DNA from: CAVTAE01 sp051649365
Lineage (GTDB): Bacteria; Deinococcota; Deinococci; Deinococcales; Trueperaceae
Assembly (NCBI GenBank): GCA_051649365.1
Contig: JBOFGY010000096.1
Location: forward strand, 1 to 11,265
Reading direction: 5' to 3'
DNA length: 11,265 bases
Shown: positions 5,708-11,265 of the stretch, piece after piece
How positions within the stretch are numbered: position 1 is the stretch's first letter
How the letters are laid out: every line of letters starts with the position of its first letter
Notes under the pieces: generated by a model
Told to the model about the DNA's origin: nothing
The model's database searches: none
The model's input: the letters and a program-made list of their open reading frames with translations, nothing else
Program-made: the position numbers and the translations under genes

Positions 5708-5756
5708 AGACAGGAGACAGAAGATAGGAGACAGGAGACAGGAGATAGGAGACAAA
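5708..5756. repeat. Heptamer tandem repeat (AGACAGG type, 7 units)
   Basis: Seven consecutive in-phase units run AGACAGG, AGACAGA, AGATAGG, AGACAGG, AGACAGG, AGATAGG, AGACAAA. They lie in the 157-bp spacer between divergent ubiX and the DUF309 gene, upstream of ubiX. Variation is confined to two positions of the unit apart from the last copy. Confidence 0.9.
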
Positions 5757-5828
5757 TCTTTTATTCCTATATCTCTTATCTCAGCCTCCAAACAATGAGT
5801 GAAAGCCAAAATCTTACTCTGGTAGTCG

Positions 5829-5834
5829 TATACT
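5829..5834 (+). promoter_or_regulatory. -10 element placing transcription start at the DUF309 ATG
   Basis: TATACT ends 6 nt before the ATG at 5841, so transcription would begin at or near the start codon and give a leaderless mRNA. No ribosome binding site and no convincing -35 are visible. Leaderless genes with a TANNNT box at this distance are common in Deinococcus. Confidence 0.5.
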
Positions 5835-5840
5835 TCGCAA

Positions 5841-6164
5841 ATGGACGCTTGGCAACACGGAGTCGAACTCTTTAACACTGGAGAATTCTGGGAGTGTCAC
5901 GAAGCACTCGAGCCCCTCTGGATGGCCGCAAAGGACATTGAGAAAGAATTTTACGCGGGTGTCATTTTGCTGGCAGCAGCACTGCACAAAGCTAGACATA
6001 TGAATAGTCCTAGAGGAGGCAGGCGCAACTATGCGAAGGCCCTCGCGCATTTGGCCTTAGTGCCTGATACCTTTCATGGAATAGATGTACGGGAATTTGA
6101 GGCAACCGTTCACGACGCACTGCGCCACCCTTACAAAGAGCCTAAGATTCCCTTGCTACACTAA
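5841..6164 (+). CDS. DUF309-family protein
   Basis: This 107-residue soluble protein carries the DUF309 signature near its N-terminus: ELFNTGEFWECHEALEPLW (9-27), then KEFYAGVILLAAALHKAR (35-52) and a helical C-terminal half. The conserved E-H-E pattern (E18, H20, E21) and tryptophans resemble an active or ligand site, but the family's biochemical role is not established to my knowledge. The start has a -10 box 6 nt upstream instead of a ribosome binding site. The gene is divergent from ubiX, and the pspC-like gene follows after 7 nt, so these two are probably one transcript. Confidence 0.87.
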   Translation: MDAWQHGVELFNTGEFWECHEALEPLWMAAKDIEKEFYAGVILLAAALHKARHMNSPRGGRRNYAKALAHLALVPDTFHGIDVREFEATVHDALRHPYKEPKIPLLH

Positions 6165-6171
6165 AGAAGCT

Positions 6172-6420
6172 ATGCAAGACGACAATGCTGATGGCCTACT
6201 CCACAACCAACGCCGTGCTAGACGACCTCAAAACACCCAACAACTGACGCGCTCGAGTCAAAAAGTTCTTGGTGGTGTGGCGGGTGGTGTGGCTGCGTTT
6301 GTTGGCGCAAACCCTAGAAACGTCAGAATTGTTTTTGTTGTCGTTCTACTTTTGACCTCAGGATTTTTTGCAGTGCCGTACTTACTTTTATGGTGGCTTT
6401 TGCCTCATCAGCAATCGTGA
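6172..6420 (+). CDS. PspC-domain small membrane protein
   Basis: This 82-residue protein has a polar N-terminus (1-28) followed by a PspC domain. The landmarks are LTRSSQKVLGGVAGGVAAFV (28-47) with the conserved GGVAGG, NPRNVRIVFVVVLL (51-64), and a closing YLLLWWLLP helix (70-78). PspC domains are membrane-anchored stress-related modules. In enterobacteria PspC takes part in the phage-shock response, but stand-alone short versions are widespread and less defined. I use the ATG at 6172, since the upstream in-frame extension to 6085 lies over the DUF309 gene and has no domain content. AAGAAG at 6164-6169 is a weak ribosome binding site. Confidence 0.87.
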   Translation: MQDDNADGLLHNQRRARRPQNTQQLTRSSQKVLGGVAGGVAAFVGANPRNVRIVFVVVLLLTSGFFAVPYLLLWWLLPHQQS

Positions 6421-6427
6421 CGCCGTA

Positions 6428-6448
6428 AACCCCTCCAAACATGGGGTT
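6428..6448. terminator. Weak hairpin between convergent pspC-like and regulator genes
   Basis: AACCCC (6428-6433) pairs with GGGGTT (6443-6448) across a 9-nt loop. It lies just past the pspC-like stop and before the 3' end of the regulator. No U-tract follows on either strand, so it is at best a weak bidirectional terminator. The remainder of this 93-bp spacer shows nothing else. Confidence 0.3.
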
Positions 6449-6513
6449 CACACCATCAACAGCTTAGATAGTTCAAGAGGTTGCGAAGAGGCGGGGAAAC
6501 TTCTATAAACAAA

Positions 6514-7131
6514 TTAAGCATCCGCGATAGCTTGTAAACGCTTCACGTCGCTAAGTATGATTTTGCCATAACCTGAATGAATTGCCTGATCTTTTGCGAG
6601 TTCGCCGACAATTTTTGTCACGGTTTCACGCACTGAGCCTACCGCCGCAGCTAAATCATCGTGGGTTAAACGAATCACAGCTTCGTCACTAGAGTTTAAA
6701 GTGGCAAGTGCGCTGTCTTGCAGCTCGAGGAGTTCAGCCGCAATGCGCGTTTTCAAACTCTTACCCGACAAGCGAAACATGGAACGGTACAACTTTTGCA
6801 TTTCGGTTACAAGGTAATGATTGAAGCTCATATGCTGTTCAGCCGTGAACGTTGCTGGGCTAATTTTTTCAATCTCACTGGCCGTCACCGCTTCAGCAAA
6901 GTAGCAGCGTTGTGTACCCTCGAGGGCTTCTTCACCAAAGTAACCACCCGGCTTTACATAGCGCAATGTTAGCGCGTTGCCGTCGTCATCAACATTGTGA
7001 ATACGAATCAGCCCCCCAACAACGCGGTATACGTTTGTGCTGGCACCAGGGAATAAGATAACTTCGCGGGCTTCATAGAGATGTTTCTCGGTTAATTTTG
7101 GGGTTGTAACCCCATCCATGTTAGTTATCAT
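6514..7131 (-). CDS. Crp/FNR-family regulator, SdrP-like
   Basis: This 205-residue regulator has a cNMP-type beta-roll (about 18-95; GNALTLRYVKPGGYFGEEAL at 51-70) and a long dimer helix (about 98-135). The C-terminal HTH has LTHDDLAAAVGSVRETVTKI (155-174) followed by IHSGYGKIILSD. It closely recalls Thermus SdrP and its Deinococcus homologues, oxidative-stress activators that work without cAMP. By-eye alignment with E. coli CRP keeps the phosphate-pocket arginine as R75, but the following serine is C76, the only cysteine in the protein. AGGAG lies 6 nt before the ATG. The gene is divergent from the ABC exporter pair across 223 bp, so regulation of that pair is plausible. Confidence 0.9.
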   Translation of the reverse strand: MITNMDGVTTPKLTEKHLYEAREVILFPGASTNVYRVVGGLIRIHNVDDDGNALTLRYVKPGGYFGEEALEGTQRCYFAEAVTASEIEKISPATFTAEQHMSFNHYLVTEMQKLYRSMFRLSGKSLKTRIAAELLELQDSALATLNSSDEAVIRLTHDDLAAAVGSVRETVTKIVGELAKDQAIHSGYGKIILSDVKRLQAIADA

Positions 7132-7139
7132 GGCAATCT

Positions 7140-7164
7140 CCTTGCTGCCCCACGTGGACCAAGG
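7140..7164 (-). promoter_or_regulatory. Leader hairpin covering the regulator's ribosome binding site
   Basis: In the leader of the Crp-type gene, CCTTG (minus strand, 7164-7160) can pair with CAAGG (7144-7140), which is the first part of the CAAGGAG ribosome binding site. The loop contains the 8-bp palindrome CCACGTGG (7150-7157). The stem is short, so the effect on translation is a suggestion only. Confidence 0.35.
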
Positions 7165-7172
7165 TTTTTTCT

Positions 7173-7178
7173 ATTGTA
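7173..7178 (-). promoter_or_regulatory. Possible -10 of the Crp-type regulator
   Basis: The minus strand reads TACAAT here, implying a leader of about 35 nt that starts in the A-rich run before the hairpin. TTGTAT lies upstream at a short 15-bp spacing, so the -35 is doubtful. Confidence 0.35.
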
Positions 7179-7256
7179 GATGACACTACACCCATACAAC
7201 CTATAGTCAGCCTTACTATGGTCAATGCTACAATTGCTATTTATTTTTATTACACA

Positions 7257-7270
7257 TTGTGCTGGCACAT
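7257..7270. promoter_or_regulatory. Crp/FNR-type dyad between regulator and ABC exporter genes
   Basis: TTGTG-CTGG-CACAT has two 5-bp half-sites (TTGTG and, reversed, ATGTG) with a 4-bp gap. This is the 14-bp geometry of Crp/FNR-family sites. It lies 126 bp upstream of the regulator start and 85 bp before the exporter gene. Thermus SdrP sites begin with TTGTG, which fits in part. Confidence 0.4.
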
Positions 7271-7354
7271 TCTCTAGATTGAACAATACAAAGTATCTAC
7301 CCAAATAAACATGTAAAACTTAGGCATCTGGAAACTAGAAAAACCTTTACTACC

Positions 7355-9187
7355 TTGAAAATTCAGGTAAATTGGTTTAGGCTTAACCGTCTGGGGGTAC
7401 CCTTGACGACACCATCTGTGAATGTAAGCCATAACGTTTATGAGTTTAGTAGTGCAGAAGCTTATCCCTATAATCGCAAAAGACCTATAGGTTGGGTTTT
7501 ATCACATCTACTACGACATAAGATGTTGCTGTTTGGCTTTGGAATTACGGTCATTATTAGCAATGTGCTTTACGCGGCCCTGCCACGTATCACAGGCGTA
7601 GCGTTTGATGAAGTCTTGAAACCCGAAGCAAGTTCCAGGCGACTTTTGATGTTGTCATTGCTCGTGCTAGGCTTTGTCCTGGTGCGTGGGATACTCGATT
7701 TACTACAATCGTTTGCGATTGAAACACTCGGGCAACGTTTAGAAAGGGACTCGAGAGAAGAACTTTATTTAAGCCTCCTCGGCAAATCGCAGACCTTTCA
7801 TAACCGCCAGCGCGTTGGTGACATTATGGCGAGGGCCGGCAACGATGTGCGACAACTCAACCCTATGATGAACCCTGGACTCTCGCTCATTATTGAGTCC
7901 ATTATCAGTCTTGTGGTGCCACTCGTTTTTATTGCGCTGCTCTCCCCTGTGCTCCTCACCGCACCTCTTCTATTTATTGTGAGTTACGTCATCACGCTGC
8001 GCATGTATATGCGTCAGCTCAACCCCGTGTCAGCCAACATGCGCCACCAGTTTGGCGTGGTGAATGCCGAACTCAACGAAACGATTACCGGCATCGAAGT
8101 TGTGAAGGCAATGGTACAGGAACAACAAGAAAAACAAAAATTTGTAAATAGCGCAAGTCTCTACCGCGATTATTTTGCCGAGCAAGGCCGCGTCCAAGCG
8201 CGTTATCTCCCCCTTCTCTTTTTGGGTTTTGCCTTTACGGGTGCTTTCGCGAACGGGCTTTATCTTCTTAGCTTAGGTCAAATCAGCGTAGGCGATCTTG
8301 TTGCTTATATGGGGCTCATGGGCGTGCTGCGTTTTCCTGCCTTTATTTCTATTTTTACCTTTTCACTCGTACAAATGGGTTTAGCCGGAGCCGAGCGTAT
8401 TTTAGAACTGATCCGCCAAGAAACAGAGCTCGATGAAAATAGCGCAGGGCATAGCGCAACAATGGCGGGTGAGATTGTCTTCGAGAATGTCACATTTGGT
8501 TACAGCGATAAACCAATTTTGAAAAATCTATCGTTTCGCGCTGTGCCTGGTGAAACCGTCGCTATTGTCGGGCAAACGGGCTCGGGAAAAAGCACGCTCA
8601 CCAAATTAGTGAACCGCATTTATGATGTAAGTGAAGGAAACATCTCTATTGACGGCGTGAATGTAAAAGATTGGCAACTCGAATCTCTCCGCCCACAAAT
8701 CTCCGTCATCGAGCAAGATATTTTTTTGTTCTCGCGAACGATTCGGGAGAACATCGCGTTTGGTTTAGGAAATAAAGCCACACAAGACACCATCGAAGCC
8801 GCTGCGAAAGCCGCGCAAGCTCACGAGTTTATTTTGAGCTTTCAAGATGGTTATGACACCGTGATTGGTGAACGTGGCGTAACACTTTCTGGCGGGCAGC
8901 GTCAGCGTCTGGCAATTGCGAGAGCCTTGCTCACAGATCCTAGGATTTTAATGCTTGACGATTCTACGAGTGCTATAGACAGTGCCACTGAAGATGAAAT
9001 CCAAAAAGCCATCAACAAAGTTTTAGAAGGACGCACCACCCTGATGATTACACACCGTTTGTCACAAATCCGCCGCGCCGATAAAATTTTAGTGATTCAC
9101 AACGGCGAACTCGTCGCTGGGGGCAAGCATGATGAGCTTGTTCGCACTTCAGAGCTGTACCAACGTATCTTTACACGTTACACGTAA
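7355..9187 (+). CDS. ABC exporter half-transporter with a degenerate catalytic site
   Basis: This 610-residue protein has an exporter-type membrane domain of six helices (about 57-338) fused to an ATPase domain (371-610). It shows Walker A GQTGSGKST (406-414), Q-loop Q454 in VIEQDIFLF, signature LSGGQ (511-515), Walker B ILMLD ending at D535, and H-loop H567. The residue after Walker B is D536 instead of the catalytic glutamate, which marks the weak ATP site of heterodimeric exporters. The TTG at 7355 is the longest start but has no ribosome binding site. The first 40 residues look unconserved, and a start at the GTG at 7418 is possible. The substrate is unknown: multidrug, lipid and peptide exporters share this plan. 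It pairs with the gene starting at 9285. Confidence 0.93.
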   Translation: MKIQVNWFRLNRLGVPLTTPSVNVSHNVYEFSSAEAYPYNRKRPIGWVLSHLLRHKMLLFGFGITVIISNVLYAALPRITGVAFDEVLKPEASSRRLLMLSLLVLGFVLVRGILDLLQSFAIETLGQRLERDSREELYLSLLGKSQTFHNRQRVGDIMARAGNDVRQLNPMMNPGLSLIIESIISLVVPLVFIALLSPVLLTAPLLFIVSYVITLRMYMRQLNPVSANMRHQFGVVNAELNETITGIEVVKAMVQEQQEKQKFVNSASLYRDYFAEQGRVQARYLPLLFLGFAFTGAFANGLYLLSLGQISVGDLVAYMGLMGVLRFPAFISIFTFSLVQMGLAGAERILELIRQETELDENSAGHSATMAGEIVFENVTFGYSDKPILKNLSFRAVPGETVAIVGQTGSGKSTLTKLVNRIYDVSEGNISIDGVNVKDWQLESLRPQISVIEQDIFLFSRTIRENIAFGLGNKATQDTIEAAAKAAQAHEFILSFQDGYDTVIGERGVTLSGGQRQRLAIARALLTDPRILMLDDSTSAIDSATEDEIQKAINKVLEGRTTLMITHRLSQIRRADKILVIHNGELVAGGKHDELVRTSELYQRIFTRYT

Positions 9188-9270
9188 GGCAATTCGGCAA
9201 TTCGAGATTGAAGGCTGAAGATTAAAAATTAAGACCCAATCTTGAATCTTTCATTTTTAGCCTTGAATCG
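9188..9270. repeat. Inverted heptamer array (GATTNAA type) between the ABC genes
   Basis: After a short octamer repeat (GGCAATTC twice, 9188-9203), the plus strand reads GATTGAA, GGCTGAA, GATTAAA, AATTAAG in phase (9206-9233). The minus strand from 9269 reads GATTCAA, GGCTAAA, AATGAAA, GATTCAA, GATTGGG in phase. The outer arms 9206-9219 and 9256-9269 pair with two mismatches, so the spacer can fold into one long imperfect hairpin with arms of about 30 nt. The following gene has its own ribosome binding site beyond the array. Confidence 0.75.
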
Positions 9271-9284
9271 TTTTTGGAGGTTTT

Positions 9285-11102
9285 ATGGGCTTTATCATGG
9301 ACGGCATTGCGGCTGAAAAGTATGACCGCGCGTACACAGACAAACAGTTACTCGGCAGAATTGGACGATATTTCAAACCCTATGTTGGCCTTATGGTCTT
9401 GGTCGCCGTCCTCATTTTTTTGGGTGCTGCCCTCGACGCGCTGTTACCGATTTTAATTGCTAGGGGTATTGACACACTCGCCGACAATGCGGGCTCTGGT
9501 CTAGACGTATGGCAGCAGATGTGGTGGCTCATTGCAGCCATTTTTGCTTCGGGGTTATTGTCGTGGCTGTTTAACTTTTTTCGGCAATGGTACACAGCCA
9601 AAGCGGTAGCAGATGTGGTGCTCGAGCTTCGCAAAGATGCGTTTGATGCTGTCCTGGCTCGAGACATGTCTTTTTACGATGAATTCTCAACAGGCAAAAT
9701 TGTCAGTCGTGTCACGTCAGACACACAAGATTTTTCTACCGTTGTCACCCTCACGCTGAATCTAATGAGTCAACTCTTGCAAGTTGTGGTGATTGTCGCG
9801 GTGCTCTTTGTCATCAACGTACGTCTCGCACTAATTGCAATGATTATTGCACCTTTTATCGTCGTAACAGCTCTCGGCTTTCGCAGACTTGCACGGCACA
9901 CTACCCAACAAGCTCGCCGCGTTCTTGCACAGGTCAACGCGAACGTACAAGAGAGCATTACGGGTATCACCATTGCTAAAACCTTTCGGCAAGAAGGAAG
10001 TATTTTTAATGAGTTCAAAAACGTTAATGCACAATCCTATGAACTTAATTTGCGCCAAGGCCTTGTCTTTAGTGGGATTTTTCCACTCCTGGGCACGATT
10101 GCAGGCATCGGTACAGCTCTCGTTGTTTATTTTGGTGGACAGAGTGTACTCGCTGGTTCTGTGACTGCGGGTGAGTGGTATCTCTTTGTTGAAAGTCTCA
10201 ATATTTTTTGGTTTCCTTTAACAAGTATCGCCTCATTTTGGAGTCAATTTCAACTTGGCTTATCTGCCAGTGAGCGCGTCTTTGCGCTCGTAGATGCTGA
10301 ACCCAGAGTACAGCAGACGGGCAACAACAACGTCCCTTCTGTTTCAGGTCGCATTGAATTTAAGGACGTAGATTTTCGCTACACAACTGAGCCTGTCTTG
10401 CAGCACTTTAACATGACAATTCACCCACGTGAAACTGTCGCACTCGTCGGTCATACGGGCGCAGGCAAGTCGAGTCTTGGCAAACTCGTTGCACGCTTTT
10501 ACGAATTTCAAGCGGGTGACTTGCTCGTTGATGGCAAAAATATTCGTGATTTTAATCTTGATAGTTACCGCAGACACTTAGGCATCGTGCAACAAACGCC
10601 TTTTCTTTTTGGTGGCACCGTGCGTGACAATATTCGCTACAGCAAACCTGAGGCTAGCGACGAAGAAGTCATTGCGATTGCAAAGCAAATTGGTGGCGGT
10701 GACTGGTTAAGTGCCTTGGAAAAAGGATTAGATACCGATGTTGGCGAAGCAGGCAAAGGCATTTCGATGGGTCAACGCCAACTCGTATCCCTCGCCAGAA
10801 TTCTCTTGCACAACCCAAGTATTTTGATCTTAGATGAGGCCACGGCAAGCGTTGACCCACTCACTGAAGCACAAATTCAAGAAGGTTTGGAGGTCGTCTT
10901 ACGTGACCGCACCGCTATCGTGATTGCTCACCGTCTCTCCACTATCAAAAGTGCAGACCGCATCATCGTATTGCAAAAAGGTGAAATTATTGAGGAGGGT
11001 AATCATAAAACGCTGCTACAAAAAGGTGGGCATTACGCCGAACTTTATACAACCTATTTTCGTCATCAGTCTCCTGACTATGATCCGATGCAAGTGAGTT
11101 GA
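9285..11102 (+). CDS. ABC exporter half-transporter, catalytic partner
   Basis: This 605-residue partner has six membrane helices (about 34-58, 80-99, 155-178, 180-198, 260-283, 298-316) and an ATPase domain. Its landmarks are Walker A GHTGAGKSS (389-397), Q-loop Q437, signature ISMGQ (493-497, not LSGGQ), Walker B ILILDE with catalytic E518, and H-loop H549. The intact glutamate here and the intact LSGGQ in the first gene together make one good ATP site. The other site combines D536 of the first protein with ISMGQ of this one. The N-terminus MGFIMDGIAAEKYDRAY precedes TM1 and looks like a cytoplasmic elbow region. GGAGG lies 4 nt before the ATG. The gene is 97 nt behind its partner and probably in the same transcript. 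Confidence 0.94.
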   Translation: MGFIMDGIAAEKYDRAYTDKQLLGRIGRYFKPYVGLMVLVAVLIFLGAALDALLPILIARGIDTLADNAGSGLDVWQQMWWLIAAIFASGLLSWLFNFFRQWYTAKAVADVVLELRKDAFDAVLARDMSFYDEFSTGKIVSRVTSDTQDFSTVVTLTLNLMSQLLQVVVIVAVLFVINVRLALIAMIIAPFIVVTALGFRRLARHTTQQARRVLAQVNANVQESITGITIAKTFRQEGSIFNEFKNVNAQSYELNLRQGLVFSGIFPLLGTIAGIGTALVVYFGGQSVLAGSVTAGEWYLFVESLNIFWFPLTSIASFWSQFQLGLSASERVFALVDAEPRVQQTGNNNVPSVSGRIEFKDVDFRYTTEPVLQHFNMTIHPRETVALVGHTGAGKSSLGKLVARFYEFQAGDLLVDGKNIRDFNLDSYRRHLGIVQQTPFLFGGTVRDNIRYSKPEASDEEVIAIAKQIGGGDWLSALEKGLDTDVGEAGKGISMGQRQLVSLARILLHNPSILILDEATASVDPLTEAQIQEGLEVVLRDRTAIVIAHRLSTIKSADRIIVLQKGEIIEEGNHKTLLQKGGHYAELYTTYFRHQSPDYDPMQVS

Positions 11103-11142
11103 GATAACGTCCATAAGTTATCTCAAAACAATAGACGTTATC
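11101..11142. repeat. Mutually exclusive hairpins after the ABC operon
   Basis: GAGATAAC (11101-11108) is complementary to GTTATCTC (11117-11124). The overlapping GATAACGTC (11103-11111) is complementary to GACGTTATC (11134-11142). Both stems are perfect (8 and 9 bp) but share their left arm, so only one can form at a time. They start within the stop codon of the second exporter gene. No U-tract follows. The remaining 123 bp to the window end show no supported gene. Confidence 0.65.
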
Positions 11143-11265
11143 GGAAATAAGAAGGAAGGCTATTGAGCGACGAAGCGGGTGTTTGCGATGTTTCACACGC
11201 AGGTTATGTAAAGCAGAAGCGTTGGCGATGAACTGGTCAGAACATTCAAGACGTGTATTACGAAG

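Larger units (their letters stand above)
744..9663. repeat. Highly iterated palindrome CTCGAG (20 sites)
   Basis: CTCGAG starts at 744, 1372, 2707, 3721, 3733, 4164, 4171, 4195, 4459, 5298, 5367, 5516, 5615, 5907, 6252, 6724, 6919, 7750, 9621 and 9658. About 2-3 would be expected by composition. All sites lie within genes and fall in more than one codon frame (for example CTC GAG and C CTC GAG CG beside each other in ispE). Flanking bases show no common extension. The signal is therefore at DNA level, not from a preferred Leu-Glu pair. Confidence 0.85.

Noticed and set aside
5708..5756. CRISPR array
   Set aside because: The repeats are 7 nt and contiguous, with no spacers and no cas genes.
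5684..5878. N-terminal extension of UbiX by 65 residues
   Set aside because: It translates the AGACAGG heptamer array and overlaps the DUF309 gene. Conserved UbiX sequence begins at the ATG at 5683.
6085..6171. Longer start for the PspC-domain protein
   Set aside because: The added 29 residues are an out-of-frame reading of the DUF309 gene without conserved features.
7100..7113. GGGGTT-GT-AACCCC inverted repeat at the start of the Crp-type gene as an operator
   Set aside because: It lies within the coding sequence and lacks the Crp/FNR half-site pattern. It is probably a coincidence of the GVTTP codons.
11163..11231. Possible 22-codon TTG-initiated small ORF with AAGGAAGG upstream, overlapping an ATG at 11228
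   Set aside because: It is too short, has a weak start codon and unrecognisable sequence. The following frame leaves the window after 12 codons, so neither can be supported.
1..11265. Cyanobacterial HIP1 (GCGATCGC) or tRNA/rRNA genes
   Set aside because: I found no GCGATCGC by eye and no cloverleaf or rRNA-like stretch. This weakens a cyanobacterial origin despite the heptamer repeats.

Overview
The window reads as a bacterial chromosomal segment of moderate GC, which I judge by eye to be in the mid-to-upper 40s percent. The best taxonomic clue is the Crp/FNR-family regulator at 6514-7131. Its cyclic-nucleotide fold (GNALTLRYVKPGG, FGEEAL, YFAEA) and helix-turn-helix (DDLAAAVGSVRETVTK) match what I remember of Thermus SdrP and the Deinococcus homologues. 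A DUF309 gene with a -10 box 6 nt before its ATG (leaderless style) also fits Deinococcota. A lower-GC Deinococcota lineage is my first guess. Chloroflexota is the main alternative, because the ABC exporter pair also resembles proteins from that phylum.

Layout. 1-319 holds three same-orientation left ends of an IS3-type insertion sequence, one of them running out of the window as the start of OrfA. 360-1538 (minus strand) carries a HAD phosphatase downstream of a MarR regulator. A compact promoter/operator region separates marR from a plus-strand run of four small membrane proteins (DoxX-like, DUF6010-like, DUF3817-like, CopD-like; 1683-3363). A two-hairpin palindromic repeat lies at the convergent junction near 3400. 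Minus-strand ubiX-ispD-ispE (5683 to 3475) encodes a flavin prenyltransferase and two consecutive MEP-pathway enzymes for isoprenoid precursors. Divergent from it are a DUF309 gene and a small PspC-domain membrane protein (5841-6420). The SdrP-like regulator follows on the minus strand, then a plus-strand pair of ABC exporter half-transporters (7355-11102) that fit an asymmetric heterodimer.

Two genome-scale signals run across these ordinary genes. First, the palindrome CTCGAG occurs 20 times, against roughly 2-3 expected from composition, always inside coding sequence and in different reading frames. This resembles the behaviour of HIP1 in cyanobacteria. Second, four spacers carry different heptanucleotide repeats (GTAAAAA, TATCAGC, AGACAGG, GATTNAA type), two of them arranged as inverted arrays that can fold into long hairpins. 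This resembles the STRR sequences of filamentous cyanobacteria, but here the host does not look cyanobacterial.

I see no RNA genes, CRISPR arrays, prophage or defence genes. The protein-coding content is mostly housekeeping and transport. The novelty, if any, is in the repeat layer and in the poorly characterised MarR-controlled membrane cassette.
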